Assembly (NCBI GenBank): GCA_029721435.1
Contig: CM056578.1
Location: 14,954,411-15,018,410, forward strand
From: Gymnothorax reevesii
Lineage: Eukaryota > Chordata > Actinopteri > Anguilliformes > Muraenidae
Reading direction: 5' to 3'
DNA length: 64,000 bases
The notes under the pieces: model-generated
What the model saw: only the letters and a program-made list of their open reading frames with translations
Databases searched by the model: none
Told to the model about the DNA's origin: nothing
Program-made: the position numbers and the translations under genes
Part shown: positions 1 through 10,559 of the stretch, in pieces
Numbering within the stretch: the first letter of the stretch is position 1
How the letters are laid out: each line of letters starts with the position of its first letter

Positions 1-1071
1 TTAATTTTGTGAATTTACTATTATTTCATTTGTTGAACTTAAAGTTTTGTAGAGGAGTGATGTTTGATCAACAAATTTTACATTTAAAAGATAAAGTTTT
101 CCGCGATGCTGTGGAAAAGTCACATAAAACTATTATTATGGGTGATGGGGTGTGAGTGTGTATGAGTTTACTGTAGTGCAGTAACAACCATTGACCAGAT
201 AGTGACACTGTTTGCATACTGTAATCTTTTGTGTACCTCTGTTTTCAAATGGCAGTGCTATTTAGGGCACGATGTTATGCTAGTGATCCAGCGTAGATTG
301 CGAATAATATTATACTATTATAAGAAAACTTCTTATCCCTAGGAACTGTGAACGAGAAAAGATGGAATGATGGTTCTCGGATTGTTGGAGAGTAGGAATC
401 TCAGACAGCTTGCTACTCATACAAAAGGACAGCTTGCTACTCATACAAAGCAGTTTTTGTGTTTTCTTGCAGGCCTCTGTGATAAATTTTGACAAAATGG
501 TTGATACTCTTGATCTGACTGAATAACACGGGCTGAATTACTGTATTGTGGCTTTGATTGGTTTCCATGTCATAAAACATTTGACTGACATATAAAAACA
601 TAAACATTGCAATAACTCATCATGAAATCATAAACACAATCAAATATTTGCAATAGTCATCATAATTTGCAAAATCAAAGGATTATATAGTTACACCTAT
701 ACTCATTGATTCATACTATTAACTTAAACTCATAATAGTAATTAAAACTCAACCAAGGCAGCTCAGTTTCCACACTGTAATTGTCCCTTTCTTGCAATGG
801 TGATGAATCTTTTAAAACATTCCTACATCTGGTTGGGGATCCAGATCACTGCCCGAATGTAATGGACCTTCCTTTGGGCCATACCCATTCCATCAAAAAA
901 AAAAAAAATCCAGTCATAACTTAAAGTTCCTAAAAGAAAAACAGACAGGCATACAGACATTCAAACACAGGCAAAAACTTAACCTCATTGACAGATATAA
1001 TAATTAGAGACATGTAAAGATTACTGTAATAGTGTCACATTATCCCAGAGAATCAATTTCCCCTCCTTAGC
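1..1071. other. Non-coding stretch, nothing recognised
   Basis: AT-rich sequence with only short spurious reading frames. There is an A-run near 896-908. It probably lies in an intron of the RNA-binding protein gene whose exons start at 2928, because the earlier exons of that gene (zinc finger and proline-rich part) are not in the window. This is inference from gene order only. Confidence 0.4.
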
Positions 1072-1209
1072 CACAAACCTCGTCACCTGGATGGAGAGCA
1101 ACAAATCTGGCCTGCAGGACTCGTGGCGGAACAAAGACATGGGGGAGAACAGGAAGTGGCCCCTTGGGGCCAGAGATGCCCCTCTGTTGAAGATGCCCCA
1201 GAGGGAGAA
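1072..1209 (+). other. Exon-like GC-rich block, unassigned
   Basis: A GC-rich block of about 138 bp stands out from AT-rich surroundings. A pyrimidine stretch ending in TAG precedes it and a GTAAGAG donor-like sequence follows, and two + frames are open through it. The conceptual peptides resemble no domain I know. It may be an upstream exon of the rbm27-like gene, a lineage-specific exon, or a chance block. Minus-strand frames are also open, so openness alone is weak evidence. Confidence 0.2.
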
Positions 1210-1622
1210 GTAAGAGAAGTGCCTTTCTGATCCTCATAGGGCCTAATTTTTTCATTTATGATTTTCCATTTATGATTGATTTTTTTTTTTTTTTTCGCAG
1301 ACACAGCAGGTCAGTTGCATAGTACTTAGCTGGTTTTCTTTAGGTGTAAAATGCTTGACCGAAAGGGTCAGTGTGGATGCAGGCTTTCATTTCAGCCATG
1401 CAGTCACTGCACACTCCTAATTCTACTGATCAAGGTCTTCAGGAAGGGCTTTGAGGGTTGATAACAGCCAACACCCTCCCTGCACTCACACTGTCCCTGT
1501 CTGGTTAACCCCAGTTCTGGACTAGTGTTTCTCAAACTTCCTCCCTCTCTGACACGCTGACTGAATAAACAGATTCTCATTGCTCAGCTCACTGAAAGGG
1601 CAGGGACGCTCTGATGTTGAAG

Positions 1623-2468
1623 TAGGGGAGACTGGGTCTAGTTGTTACATGTCCATGTTCTTACATTCTAGATAGTTCAGATGATAAAACACAGATGGCG
1701 CTCTAATAGGTGCTGCTCCGCGAAGGTGACCCACGTTTTTACGTGATAAAACGTACGTAAAAAGTCGCAGGTTAGTGTTTCAGAAAAATGCTTGAAAAAG
1801 TAACTTCCTTACTGTTTGAGCGATTTTGATTCACATCAAGTGTAATTGATACATACCCAAGATTTTCTGGATTATGAGAGAGGAAGACATTAGCGACTGT
1901 GTCATGACACACCCATGTAAAGATTACACGGGAACATTTCAAAATGTCGGGACAATGGCGAAGGGTTGCTGATGGACTTCTTGATACACCCAAGTTGTTA
2001 CAGTAGGACCTTGCCCCAAAACCTGTAACAACTTGGGCAAAATCAAATTACCTCACTGAATGACTTTCTACCTTTTTGTATTTCAGAAAGATGCCTTGAA
2101 ATTACAAACGAATAATGAAACGTGGCAATGTCATTCGAGAATGACTCAGGTTCCTTACTGTGGCTTCGTGGGATAATAGTAATAAGGCATCCCCCTTAAC
2201 TTGCCTACTTAAGTGCAAAACACGTCTCACTTAAGTGAATTCTTAACAACCTGCAACAAACTACCCCTCCTGTAACAAACAGGTGACAGGGGTCTATTTT
2301 TTCCTCACCTGCATTACGCATGTGCAGAATATAGGGGTTGCAGCAGATCAGTCATGTAGTCTAATAAACTTTCTATCTTTACAGTGCATATTGATAATAA
2401 AAACTTGATAATGTCAATTCTACAGCTGTTAAAAGAAAAAGTGTTACAGCTAGAACCGGTCTCCCCTA
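1623..2468. mobile_element. MITE-like DNA element with 27-bp terminal inverted repeats
   Basis: The left end TAGGGGAGACTGGGTCTAG recurs inverted at the right end, with a few mismatches over about 27 bp. The 846 bp between them hold no transposase frame and contain an internal hairpin built from the same CAAGTTGTTACAG-type motif. I see no clear target-site duplication, so the superfamily is not assigned. Confidence 0.6.
1989..2037. repeat. Perfect 15-bp-arm hairpin
   Basis: CCCAAGTTGTTACAG at 1989-2003 is matched exactly by its reverse complement at 2023-2037, with a 19-base loop. It lies inside the MITE-like element and probably comes from that element's internal repeats. Confidence 0.8.
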
Positions 2469-2927
2469 TCATGCAAACAGTTGGTTTGAATAAGAATTTT
2501 TTAAAAGTTTTTATTTAGCAATTAATGAACTTTGAGTCGGCTTTTGTGTGTGTGATTAGTTCTTTAAGTTGTTAAAAAAATACTTCCACTTTGAAATTTA
2601 TTCAAAAAATGTTGTATTTGGCACACCTGACCTCACCTAATGGCACATTGATTTGGAAACACTGTTCTCCACACAAAAGAACTGCAATGCTACCCGAGCA
2701 GCAATCTAAATCTATAAACGTGAAATTAGCTGGGCCAGTCTCAGTGCAGTTCTGTGTTGAGTTTGTGATCCTGCCATTTTAACTTCAGCTAAGCTCAGTA
2801 CTGTTGACACTTAAGGAACAAATGTTCCAAATTAAGGTCTTTACATGTTACTTTGTGATCCATGATTCTTGCTAAATCACTCTTGGCTTTTAATGAATAT
2901 TTAAGTAACAATCTGTTTTCTTTTCAG

Positions 2928-3072
2928 AATGAGCTTCAATCACCAGCGCAAGGCAAGCTTATGCCACTATGTCAACAGTTGGCTTGAAGTTCATAAAATC
3001 CCCAGAAACCTCAACAACATCGCTAAATTGAACGAATATTTCAGCACATTTGGCACTATTGTTAATATTCAG
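2928..3072 (+). CDS. rbm27: rbm27 exon: first half of RRM1
   Basis: The acceptor TTTTCAG ends at 2927 and the donor GTAGAG starts at 3073. The exon encodes the start of RRM1, with LEVHKIPRNLNNI followed by the helix and FGTIVNIQ. The first base is the third position of a codon split by the upstream intron. The residues before LEV (HQRKASLCHYVNSW) match the family poorly. Confidence 0.8.
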
Positions 3073-6000
3073 GTAGAGCATTTCAGTACATCAACCCAAG
3101 TCCTCTTTTAACCAGTGCTGCACATTGTTCAAAAGATTTTTATGGTGATATTTGCTACAGAGGAAAATAAGGAATGACATCAATATACACTTTACTATTG
3201 ATACCCTTTCATTTCTACATTTACTGCTATTTAGTTAAAACAAAGTTGTTTCATGTAGACATGCCATTTCATTCATCAGCACCACACTTTCCACCTCCTT
3301 TGGAACCCTGTATTTGCCATTTGTATCTTTTCCTACATATAGTGAAAGGATCAAACTCAGATCCTGGAGGAGTACTGTTCCTGCTTTTATTTTGGTGCTG
3401 ACCAATAAGTGGCTAGAATGTTTGACTAAGATTCAGAGGGTTGGTGGCCATAGTGTAGCCATAGTGTAGCCTTGACCCCAAACCTGCTCAATGGCAGCGG
3501 TGGCTAATCATGCCTTTGAGGGCTGAGAGTATTCAGGTTTTCATACTAACTAATTTCTTCACCAGCCGATTTTACTGATTATTTCCATCCCCTCTGCTTT
3601 GGGGTGTGTTCTCATTAGTGAAATCAGCAGGTGTGGTGATTTCATGTAATGAAGACTTTAGATTCCATATGCCCTCTGCAGCTCATGATTGGGCACCACC
3701 GTCCACTACTTCCTACTTCATGTAGTCATATGTCAGCTAAATATTTGTGCTGATATACTGATGTGTTCGTGGCTTACATGAGTGGCTCATAAGTTATTTA
3801 TTTAGTCTACATACCTCGTCTGTGTCTGGAATTGCTTGCTTGCCTCTGATTGAGGGTACAAGTTGTAAGCAGCTTATGTTTAACTTGTGTGCTCAGTAGT
3901 ATGCAAGTATGCTGTGTTGGACAAGGGTAAGAATGGCTGTTTATTAAAAGCAAAACATGACAGACACTGTAGCCCTCCAGGACTGGAGTGAGAGAGTCAT
4001 GACACAGAACTATTATCCGGCACACATCCATGATTGAATTCAAATGATTGTTTGAAATTTTGTTGGCTCAAGGTCTGGTTGCTAAAGTCAATAGTTTGAA
4101 TTTACCCCCCATTTGTGGACCAGGTAGGTCCTGATGGCGACACGGGGGCGGCCTTAATCCAGTATGCCTCTCCTGACGCGGCCTGGCGGGCCATCAATAG
4201 CACGGACGCAGTTCTGAATAACCGTTTTATTGAGGTCCGATGGCACCGGGACAGAAAACACCAGGACAAACTGATTTCTCAACTTATTCTGCCTCGCAGC
4301 ATCGCCAACGAGCCTCCACATGCCAGCGTCCGCAAGGTTAGGACTCTACATCACAAGCTGGAGTTTAGGCTGTCGTAGGCTCTGTCATAACTGCCATTTT
4401 TCCTATTATCCAGGGTGTACCTTCTAAGCCTCGAAAGAGAGCCTTATTTCACAAAGCACGCTTACCAAATTAGCAGTTTAACTGCAACAGGTACTACCAG
4501 GAACTCTCTCCAACTCTCTCCAACATGGTTTGCAGTAAAAAAAAAATGCTTTTCCACATTATTCTCTGTGCAATAATCCAGCTAAGTCCAAATTCTGAGT
4601 AATTGTATCCCAATTTTCAAAAGTGCAATGAAATGCCCTTGCTGATTGACATGACCTTGTTATTGTAAGACTAGGAGGCATGACAAGGAGTGTCCGAATC
4701 GTTTATATTATGATGGAAGGGGGCCAATGAGCTCCCTTGTTGCTTCCTTCCAGCAAGGAAATACAGGACCGACTGTGGAAGCACAGAATTATCGATTATG
4801 GACCACACTCTTTTGCATCTGTGATGATTGGATGCCTCATTCATTGTTGTGCTTCTTTTGGATTAGTCATCTTTCAGACAAACTCATTGTGTGTTGAAGG
4901 AAAGGACATTCATTTTTTTTCCAAATGTATCCCAAGGTGCCTTATAGATCTCCCCGTTATTTTTCCTGACCTGTGTGACCAGTTGTATCAAGGTCAAGAG
5001 GAAAGGAAAAAGGTTGTCTATTCATGACTATTAATGTCAAATACATGTCTGTACGGTGGCACCCAGTGTCCTAGAATTCCTCTGCTTTCAATTACTGGAG
5101 GCCACTGTTACTCCAACATTGGAATGGACGGTTTGGAACGTTCTTTTTGACTTATGTGACCTCACACATAAAGGGGTTAAAATGGCCCAATCGCTATTAT
5201 CCTCATTTGTGACCTCACATACTGAAGGGGATGTAATGGCTCTCACCTGTTAAAAGATGATTTAATCTTGCCCCACTTAGCCCCTCTTCAGATCCCTACT
5301 GAGGGCCTCAAGTTGGCCTGCTATTCCAATATGTACTTCACCTGATATCCCGGGGGTTCCTCTTGTGTTGTTGTAATGAAAACTGGCCTGCTAGCTAATG
5401 ATACTGTGTGCTATTTGGCCTGCAGCTACTGCTGCCCATCATTCCATTGCATTTGTTTAATAATGCATGAAGTTTCTAATGACCATTTCATTCTACAAAA
5501 GAAAAAGAGTTCACATGAAAAGCTGCTAGAGTAATTGGCAAAGCCTTAGATTAGAGCAAACTTTAATGACTAAATGTGAGTTAGAAAAAAAAAATGTGAG
5601 CATACGTCCATGTGTGCACATGTAGTAGTTTGTATGAGTTAGTACATGCAGTTTTTGTCTTGTTTTTCACCTGTACATTTTTTCCCACCTCTCCGTGGGA
5701 ATAGCTCTTTCCTTATCAAAGAGAATATGACATTTTTGATTTTTCATTGCTGGCCTTGGTCTGGGATCTCTGTTTTTGGGTTGTCTCGCAGAATACATAT
5801 ATTTTTTTTCTTTTGATATCGGCACACTCCTCTTTTTGAACATAACTTTCTAAAGGCTTTTTGTTTTTGAGGTTCATATCAAACCTTTCTTTTGAAAGAC
5901 AAGTATAGTTTTTATTCCCCTTTTTTTACATTTTGTGTTTGGATGGTGTGGAGTAGGATAAAGTTAACTTTTTTTTTTTGCTTTTCTGAAACTCAGTAAT

Positions 6001-8393
6001 GAATCACTTGCTGGGGGGGGGGGTGAGGCAAAATTGTCGCACACTTAGGACAAGAGTTTCACTTTGGTTTGAAGTGTTACAGCTGGGCATATTAGATTCT
6101 GACTGTTGTTGTTCTCTTTTCTGTGACCGAAGGTGAATAAGCTATGACTATGTCTGATTGCCTTTAGGAGCCAGCCTTTATTTCTTGCATCATGAAGTCA
6201 ACCACAGTGACAGCTCAGAAAGTCTTTAAAATAGTTGATGCTCAGGAAGCCATGAAGAAGAAACAGGCAAGTGTCTGGAAGACTTTCTGTCACCAGCATT
6301 TTTATGCATGACGGAACGTGACTGAAGTCTCTGCAGCTACCTTCAGAAGATAGCACTTTATTTATAACTGCGAGAACTTATTTTTATTTTTTGTTTACCT
6401 CAGGAAGCCCTAAAATTACAGCTGGATTTGAGGAAAGCTAAGCAGAAGATGCTGGAGAAACAGATAGAATGTCAAAAGGTAAAATAAAATTTTACTGTAC
6501 CATTTGCGCTTGCTTGTCTTACAGTAATGCTCCTCTCCTCATGTGCAGTCCTGACAGTAATGAAACCCATAACCCACTGGATCTATTATTGTCTGGACCA
6601 CAGCAAATCAGGGCCCAGCGGTATAACCACAATAGTCTGTGACTGAGTGTGTAATGAAGTTCAGGTCATTGGTTGATCGAGTGATTACGTCACTGGGAGG
6701 CTTTTACAGTGAAGTGCTTGCAAAACTCAAATACGTCTTCATGGTCTAACCTCATTTTCTTCATGTGGGCACCAAAGTGATTCAGTGGTTAGCACTGCTG
6801 CCTCACAGCAAGAAGGTCGTGGGTTTGAATCTGACCTGGGGTGTTTCTGTGTGGAGTTTTGCTTGTTCTCTCCGTGTTCGTTTCCTCCCACAGTCTAAAG
6901 ACCTGCATACCAGGCTAATTGGAGAAACTAAATTGCCCACAGGTACGAGAGAAAGTGAATGGTGTGTGTACCGTAACCTGTGATGGCTTGGTGATCTTTC
7001 CACGCTCCAGCTCCCCTGCGTTCTAGTGAGGAAGAATCAGTATAGAGGATGGATGGATATGCTTCATCGTATCTTTTTACGTCAGCACATTAGCATTGAA
7101 TGTTTGCTGTGGTCATGTGATAACCTGCTGGTCATGTCTGAACAGGTTCTGATAAACAGGCTGGAGATATTGAGGGCCATGGAGCCAATGAGGAAGACCG
7201 GAGTCATGAAGACTCTGAAGGAGCTTTCTGAGAAGATCTGCCGGCTGAAGGAGGTTGTGAGGATAACAGCAGGGGGGAAGAGACCTCTCACTCTGGACTG
7301 TGGTGTCCGATGGGGCTGCGGTGTGAGGGGTGGGGAAGCAAAGGGCTTGGGCAGGGAGAGTCGTGGTGGGCAGTGTCCCCTGGTGGTGGATCATCAAACC
7401 CAAACCTTCACCGTCCTGGGCATGGCTGCTGAGGAGAAGGTAACTGGAATGAAGTGATGATCATGGGGTTGGCCTGTGAAGTGGCCAATACAATCATAGG
7501 TTGGGGTCTAAAAAGGTTTGTAGTGCACGCCCCTGTGTAGCTGCCAAAAGATCAGGATGTGTGTTTACATGCATGCAAATAATCTGATCCAGATCTGATA
7601 ATGGCTGTTATCTGATTAATAAAGCAGCATGTAAGAAAAAAAAAAAAAAAAAGATCATAGTCAGGGGTCTGATAAAAGCTGCCACCCAATTTCGAGAAAT
7701 TCGATCAAGATGTCTGGATTTTTCCCAAAGAATTGAATGTCTTAATGCATGTATATATGTTATTTGTTTCTTTTCTTTTTTTTTAAATTTCTGCTCTGGT
7801 GCATATGTATGAACGCAGTGAGATGCTGAATAGCACTATGGAAGTTCTTAATGATGCAGAAGGAAAACTCCATTCTTGCTTTATGTTTGATGCAAAAGAT
7901 TAACCTGCTAAATTTGACTGAACATAGATAAATAAGCTATGTTTCCTATGGCATTCCACATTGGCACTGTAGACCGTATCATCTTTAAAGAGTATTATTA
8001 AGATGTAAATTTTATTCTGGGGGGAATCTGTCAGTCTGGTTCTAAAGTGACTCATTTCCATTTGCGCAGGAGTCAGTGAGCTCTGTGTCACCTGCACAGG
8101 AGTCAGTGAGCTCTGTGTCACCTGCACAGGAGTCAGTGAGCTCTGTGTCACCTGCACAGGAGTCAGTGAGCTCTGTGTTACCTGCACAGGAGTCAGTGAG
8201 CTCTGAGTTACCTGCACAGGAGTCAGTGAGCTCTGAGTTACCTGCACAGGAGTCAGTGAGCTCTGTGTTACCTGCGCGGGAGTCAGTGAGCTCTGTGTTA
8301 CCTGCACGGGAGTCAGTGAGCTCTGTGTTACCTGCTGAAGATGATGATGACGATGAAGAGGATGACCACGAGAGCCGATCATGGAGAAAATGA
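2928..8393 (+). CDS. rbm27: RBM26/RBM27-type RNA-binding protein, 3' part of gene (six exons)
   Basis: Joined exons 2928-3072, 4124-4336, 6168-6266, 6404-6478, 7146-7439 and 8070-8393 keep one frame; every internal junction is phase 0. The product starts mid-protein with RRM1 (RNP2-like LEVHKIP, then NNIAKLNEYFSTFGTIVNI, RNP1-like AALIQY). A lysine-rich coiled coil follows (QEAMKKKQ, KQKMLEKQIECQK, MKTLKELSEKI), then VVDH, the first strand of RRM2, a repetitive linker and an acidic tail ending ESRSWRK, the family's hallmark C-terminus. The family acts in nuclear RNA processing and turnover. Upstream exons are outside the window. I prefer RBM27 over RBM26 because pou4f3 follows in the same orientation, as on human 5q32. 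Odd points: no exon for the rest of RRM2 is visible between 7440 and 8069, the glutamine-rich linker after RRM1 is very short, and one intron has a GC donor. Confidence 0.8.
4124..4336 (+). CDS. rbm27: rbm27 exon: second half of RRM1
   Basis: The acceptor GGACCAG ends at 4123 and the donor GTTAGG follows 4336. The 71 codons contain AALIQY (RNP1 region), AINSTDAVLNNRFIEVRWHR and a short linker. This is the best-conserved part of the gene in the window. Confidence 0.88.
4337..6167 (+). other. rbm27 intron
   Basis: An intron of 1831 bp. It is AT-rich, with T-runs near 5800-5970 and a G-run near 6013. No glutamine-rich linker exon, as known in mammalian RBM27, was recognised here. Open frames such as 4737-5027 resemble nothing. 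Confidence 0.6.
6168..6266 (+). CDS. rbm27: rbm27 exon: start of coiled coil
   Basis: The acceptor CCTTTAG ends at 6167. The 33 codons end in AQEAMKKKQ, the family's coiled-coil entry. The 5' splice site reads CAG|GCAAGT, so this is a GC-AG intron unless the base is an error. Confidence 0.75.
6404..6478 (+). CDS. rbm27: rbm27 exon: coiled coil
   Basis: The acceptor TACCTCAG ends at 6403 and the donor GTAAAA follows. The 25 codons encode EALKLQLDLRKAKQKMLEKQ and IECQK, nearly identical to the coiled-coil segment of vertebrate RBM26/27. Confidence 0.87.
6766..7040 (+). mobile_element. tRNA-derived SINE in rbm27 intron
   Basis: The head has a box A-like region (GTGATTCAGTGGTTAGCACT) and a box B-like GTGGGTTTGAATCTGACC. 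The body contains the widespread fish motifs TGTGTGGAGTTTTGC, TTTCCTCCCACAGTCTAAAG and CTAATTGG..ACTAAATTGCCC. It ends about 100 bp before the acceptor of the next exon. It is a relic in the same sense as the gene. Confidence 0.8.
7146..7439 (+). CDS. rbm27: rbm27 exon: coiled-coil end, linker and first strand of RRM2
   Basis: The acceptor TGAACAG ends at 7145 and the donor GTAACT follows 7439. The 98 codons give INRLE..MKTLKELSEKICRLKE, then a glycine/arginine-rich linker and VVDHQTQTFTVLGMAAEEK, where family members begin RRM2 with VVDHRP. The rest of RRM2 should follow in the next exon but is not seen. Confidence 0.8.
8070..8339 (+). repeat. Coding minisatellite, nine 30-bp units
   Basis: Units start at 8070, 8100, 8130 and so on to 8310. 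Each begins GAGTCAGTGAGCTCTG. The first six end in CCTGCACAG, which resembles a 3' splice site in front of the next GAG; units 7 and 8 end CGCGG and CACGG, and the ninth runs into the acidic tail. Unit length is a multiple of three, so copy changes keep the frame. Confidence 0.95.
8070..8393 (+). CDS. rbm27: rbm27 terminal exon: ESVSS repeat and acidic tail
   Basis: The acceptor TTTGCGCAG ends at 8069. Nine in-frame 10-residue units of the form ESVSS-V/E-S/L-PA-Q/R lead into EDDDDDEEDDHESRSWRK and a TGA at 8391-8393. The acidic run and ESRSWR-type end are diagnostic for the family; the repeat is not. No canonical AATAAA was found close downstream. Confidence 0.82.
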   Translation, partial: ESVSSVSPAQESVSSVSPAQESVSSVSPAQESVSSVLPAQESVSSELPAQESVSSELPAQESVSSVLPARESVSSVLPARESVSSVLPAEDDDDDEEDDHESRSWRK

Positions 8394-8467
8394 AATGATT
8401 CCTGACTTTATTTTGTTTGACTAGTGAAGGAAATTATAAAATTGCTCCTGAAAGCAATTTTAAATTT

Positions 8468-8494
8468 TAAATTTCACTTGTCAAGTGAAATTTA
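8468..8494. repeat. 27-bp palindrome
   Basis: TAAATTTCACTTG and its exact reverse complement are separated by one base, just 3' of the rbm27 stop codon. The neighbouring sequence up to a TTTTTGCAGTGTA end near 8638 looks like a decayed MITE, so the palindrome is probably of transposon origin. Confidence 0.75.
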
Positions 8495-8639
8495 CTGACC
8501 CCATTGGCAAGATAGTCAAAATAACCTCAAATGAAGAAAAAATGTCTTGTCTTACTTAGAAAATGGTGATAAAAATAGGTGTTTTAAGTCTTAAAATAAG
8601 TAAATTTCCCTTTCTTGAAAATCACTTTTTGCAGTGTAC

Positions 8640-9380
8640 AACCACCACATGAGTACGTTTAATGTCTCTTTTAAGCCAAGGATCCAGTTTGTTTTGGGTC
8701 AGAACCCCAGAATGCTCCTCTGACCCATACCCTTCCCTGTCAACGAGGTACTGTAGGCCATAGCCCCGTCGCCTCATGTCCAGAAGGCACCGGAGGGTTG
8801 AAATCTCTGAACCTTCAATGAGGTGGGGGGAAGGGTGTGCCATGGGTGTGGTGGCTAGAGGGCTTTGGAACACTGGCCTGATCCTGGAGACATGGAAGTT
8901 GGCTTGAATCCTGGTGAGGGTCCAGGGTAACCGCAGCTGCACTGCTGACTCTCGAGATGGGGAAGGGACCAATTACAATAACCAATGACAGGGAGATAGC
9001 ATGGATGAGGCAAATTTTATGGGGTAATCTTGAGTGGAGAGCCATACCTTTTAGCCCTTTTAGGCAGGAGTGCAGCAGCGATCAGCTGCTCTATTGAATC
9101 GATGGTGGCAAAACCGAATACTTTTAGTGGCCCAGAGGAAAGTTGAGCACTGTGTTCCACTCATCACCCACATGAATGGCTTGATGGTTGGCATTTCTCA
9201 GGTCCAGCTAGATGAAGATCCCGACCCCCTGAAGTGACTCAAATGCAGTGGACATGAGAGGGAGTGGGTATCTGTTCTTAACCTCTTCCACCCAGGACTT
9301 GCCATCGGAGGGATCATAGCCCTGCCCTCACCTCGCCTTAAAGTGAAGTACTTCTCCAAATTCTTTCCCATTTACATTTC
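8640..9380 (-). pseudogene. Ty3/gypsy retrotransposon fragment (RT piece and integrase chromodomain)
   Basis: On the - strand, 9060-8640 encodes an integrase C-terminal and chromodomain-like piece: FHVSRIRPV, then QYLVDREGYGSEE and a DPWLKRDI-type ending, matching the chromodomain of vertebrate gypsy elements. Upstream on the same strand, 9370-9080 gives a reverse-transcriptase-like piece (NRYPLPLMS, FIKLDLRNA, GDEWNT). RNase H and most of integrase are missing between them. Frames are broken, so it is inactive. Confidence 0.6.
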
Positions 9381-10312
9381 TGAAATATCAATGAAGTGTT
9401 GATTTGTTATTTTGTTTGGAGCAATCAGTAGAATTAATGCCTGTTTCTCCTCAGCTTGCATTATTGCTCATTGAAATAGTGATCAAGCATTTTCCTATAC
9501 ACATTAATGATGACATAAAACTTCAATGTCTTGAAGCTTCTGAATTCCTATAGTTTGCAAAATGGTATATAATTTACGTGTGTCAGTGCCTGATCAGCTT
9601 GATACGCCAAAGAAAACTTAAAAAATGTGGTTCTGCCAACTTCGGGTTCGTGTGGTAAGTTTACTTATGTAAAAATAAAACTCTGTCTACAGCCAGTAAC
9701 ATGACCATAATGCAGGTTAAGTCACAACCTGCTTCAGATAAAAAAATCTGACAATTAATTCAATTAATTTACAGTCCAAATGGGCCACTAATAAGCTGCA
9801 TTGCCATTAACTATTAAGACATATGGCTTTGAGTCAAAGAGAAAGGCTACAATATGAGATTGAATGGATGGCAATTGATCGAAATTTCTCGAAATTTAAA
9901 GTTGAATATTATGAAGTAGATGCTGCTGAAGATGGTATTTAGATAATAATGTTCATTTCTAATTCATAAATTAATGAGATAATTGCCATACACACACTCT
10001 CATATTGTAGCCTTTCTACAACTTTACCAGAGGCTGGACAATAAAGACCTCATCAATAATTTTGCGACCTCAAAAGTTTGAGAAGTCAAGTTTTTTAGCT
10101 GGATCGGGTGTCAGCAGTTCAGATTTCGATGTTTACCGGAGGAAATGGATAGAGCAGAAGGGACTATTCAACACCGATTCAACTAGGTGTTGACTCCAAT
10201 CAATGCAAGGATTGTGACGCATGAGGCAAGGATTGCGGACCACTGGAGCTTGAGGTGGACACGTGAAACAATGAGCGTCCTTCATGATGGTTGCCTGAAA
10301 TCTGAAGCTTGA

Positions 10313-10549
10313 CTAGAGACGTGACATGGGTGATACGAGCCAGTGGAAAGCCGCAGATGTCTTAGGCCTGAATAGGTTTCTCCAACGGCTGATGAGGGAG
10401 CCGAAGCCATTCTGCAATTTACATATTAATGAAGTTGCCACTGCACCCGAATCGATGAGGGCGCTGATATTGAGGCGGTTACAGTTTTGGATGAGCTTGA
10501 GAGGTGGACGGGAACGAAGGGTAGGGCAGCTGTTTATATTGAATTCCAC
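10313..10549 (-). pseudogene. Possible retroviral-type protease fragment of a gypsy element
   Basis: A short - strand frame contains ISALIDSGAVATSLI, which fits the active-site region of a Ty3/gypsy aspartic protease (DSGA). It lies upstream, on the - strand, of the RT and chromodomain pieces, in the expected order. The gap 9381-10312 shows nothing recognisable. Confidence 0.45.
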
Positions 10550-10559
10550 TTACCAGTAA

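Noticed and set aside
8070..8339. Direct 30-bp repeats as a possible CRISPR-like array
   Set aside because: There are no spacers: units are contiguous, coding and in a vertebrate gene.
7900..8382. 160-codon - strand frame with repeats
   Set aside because: It is the antisense of the rbm27 terminal-exon minisatellite; the + strand has the family's C-terminal motif.
2928..8393. Assignment as rbm26
   Set aside because: The exons alone cannot separate RBM26 from RBM27 with confidence. Neighbouring pou4f3 favours rbm27, since RBM26 adjoins POU4F1 in human.
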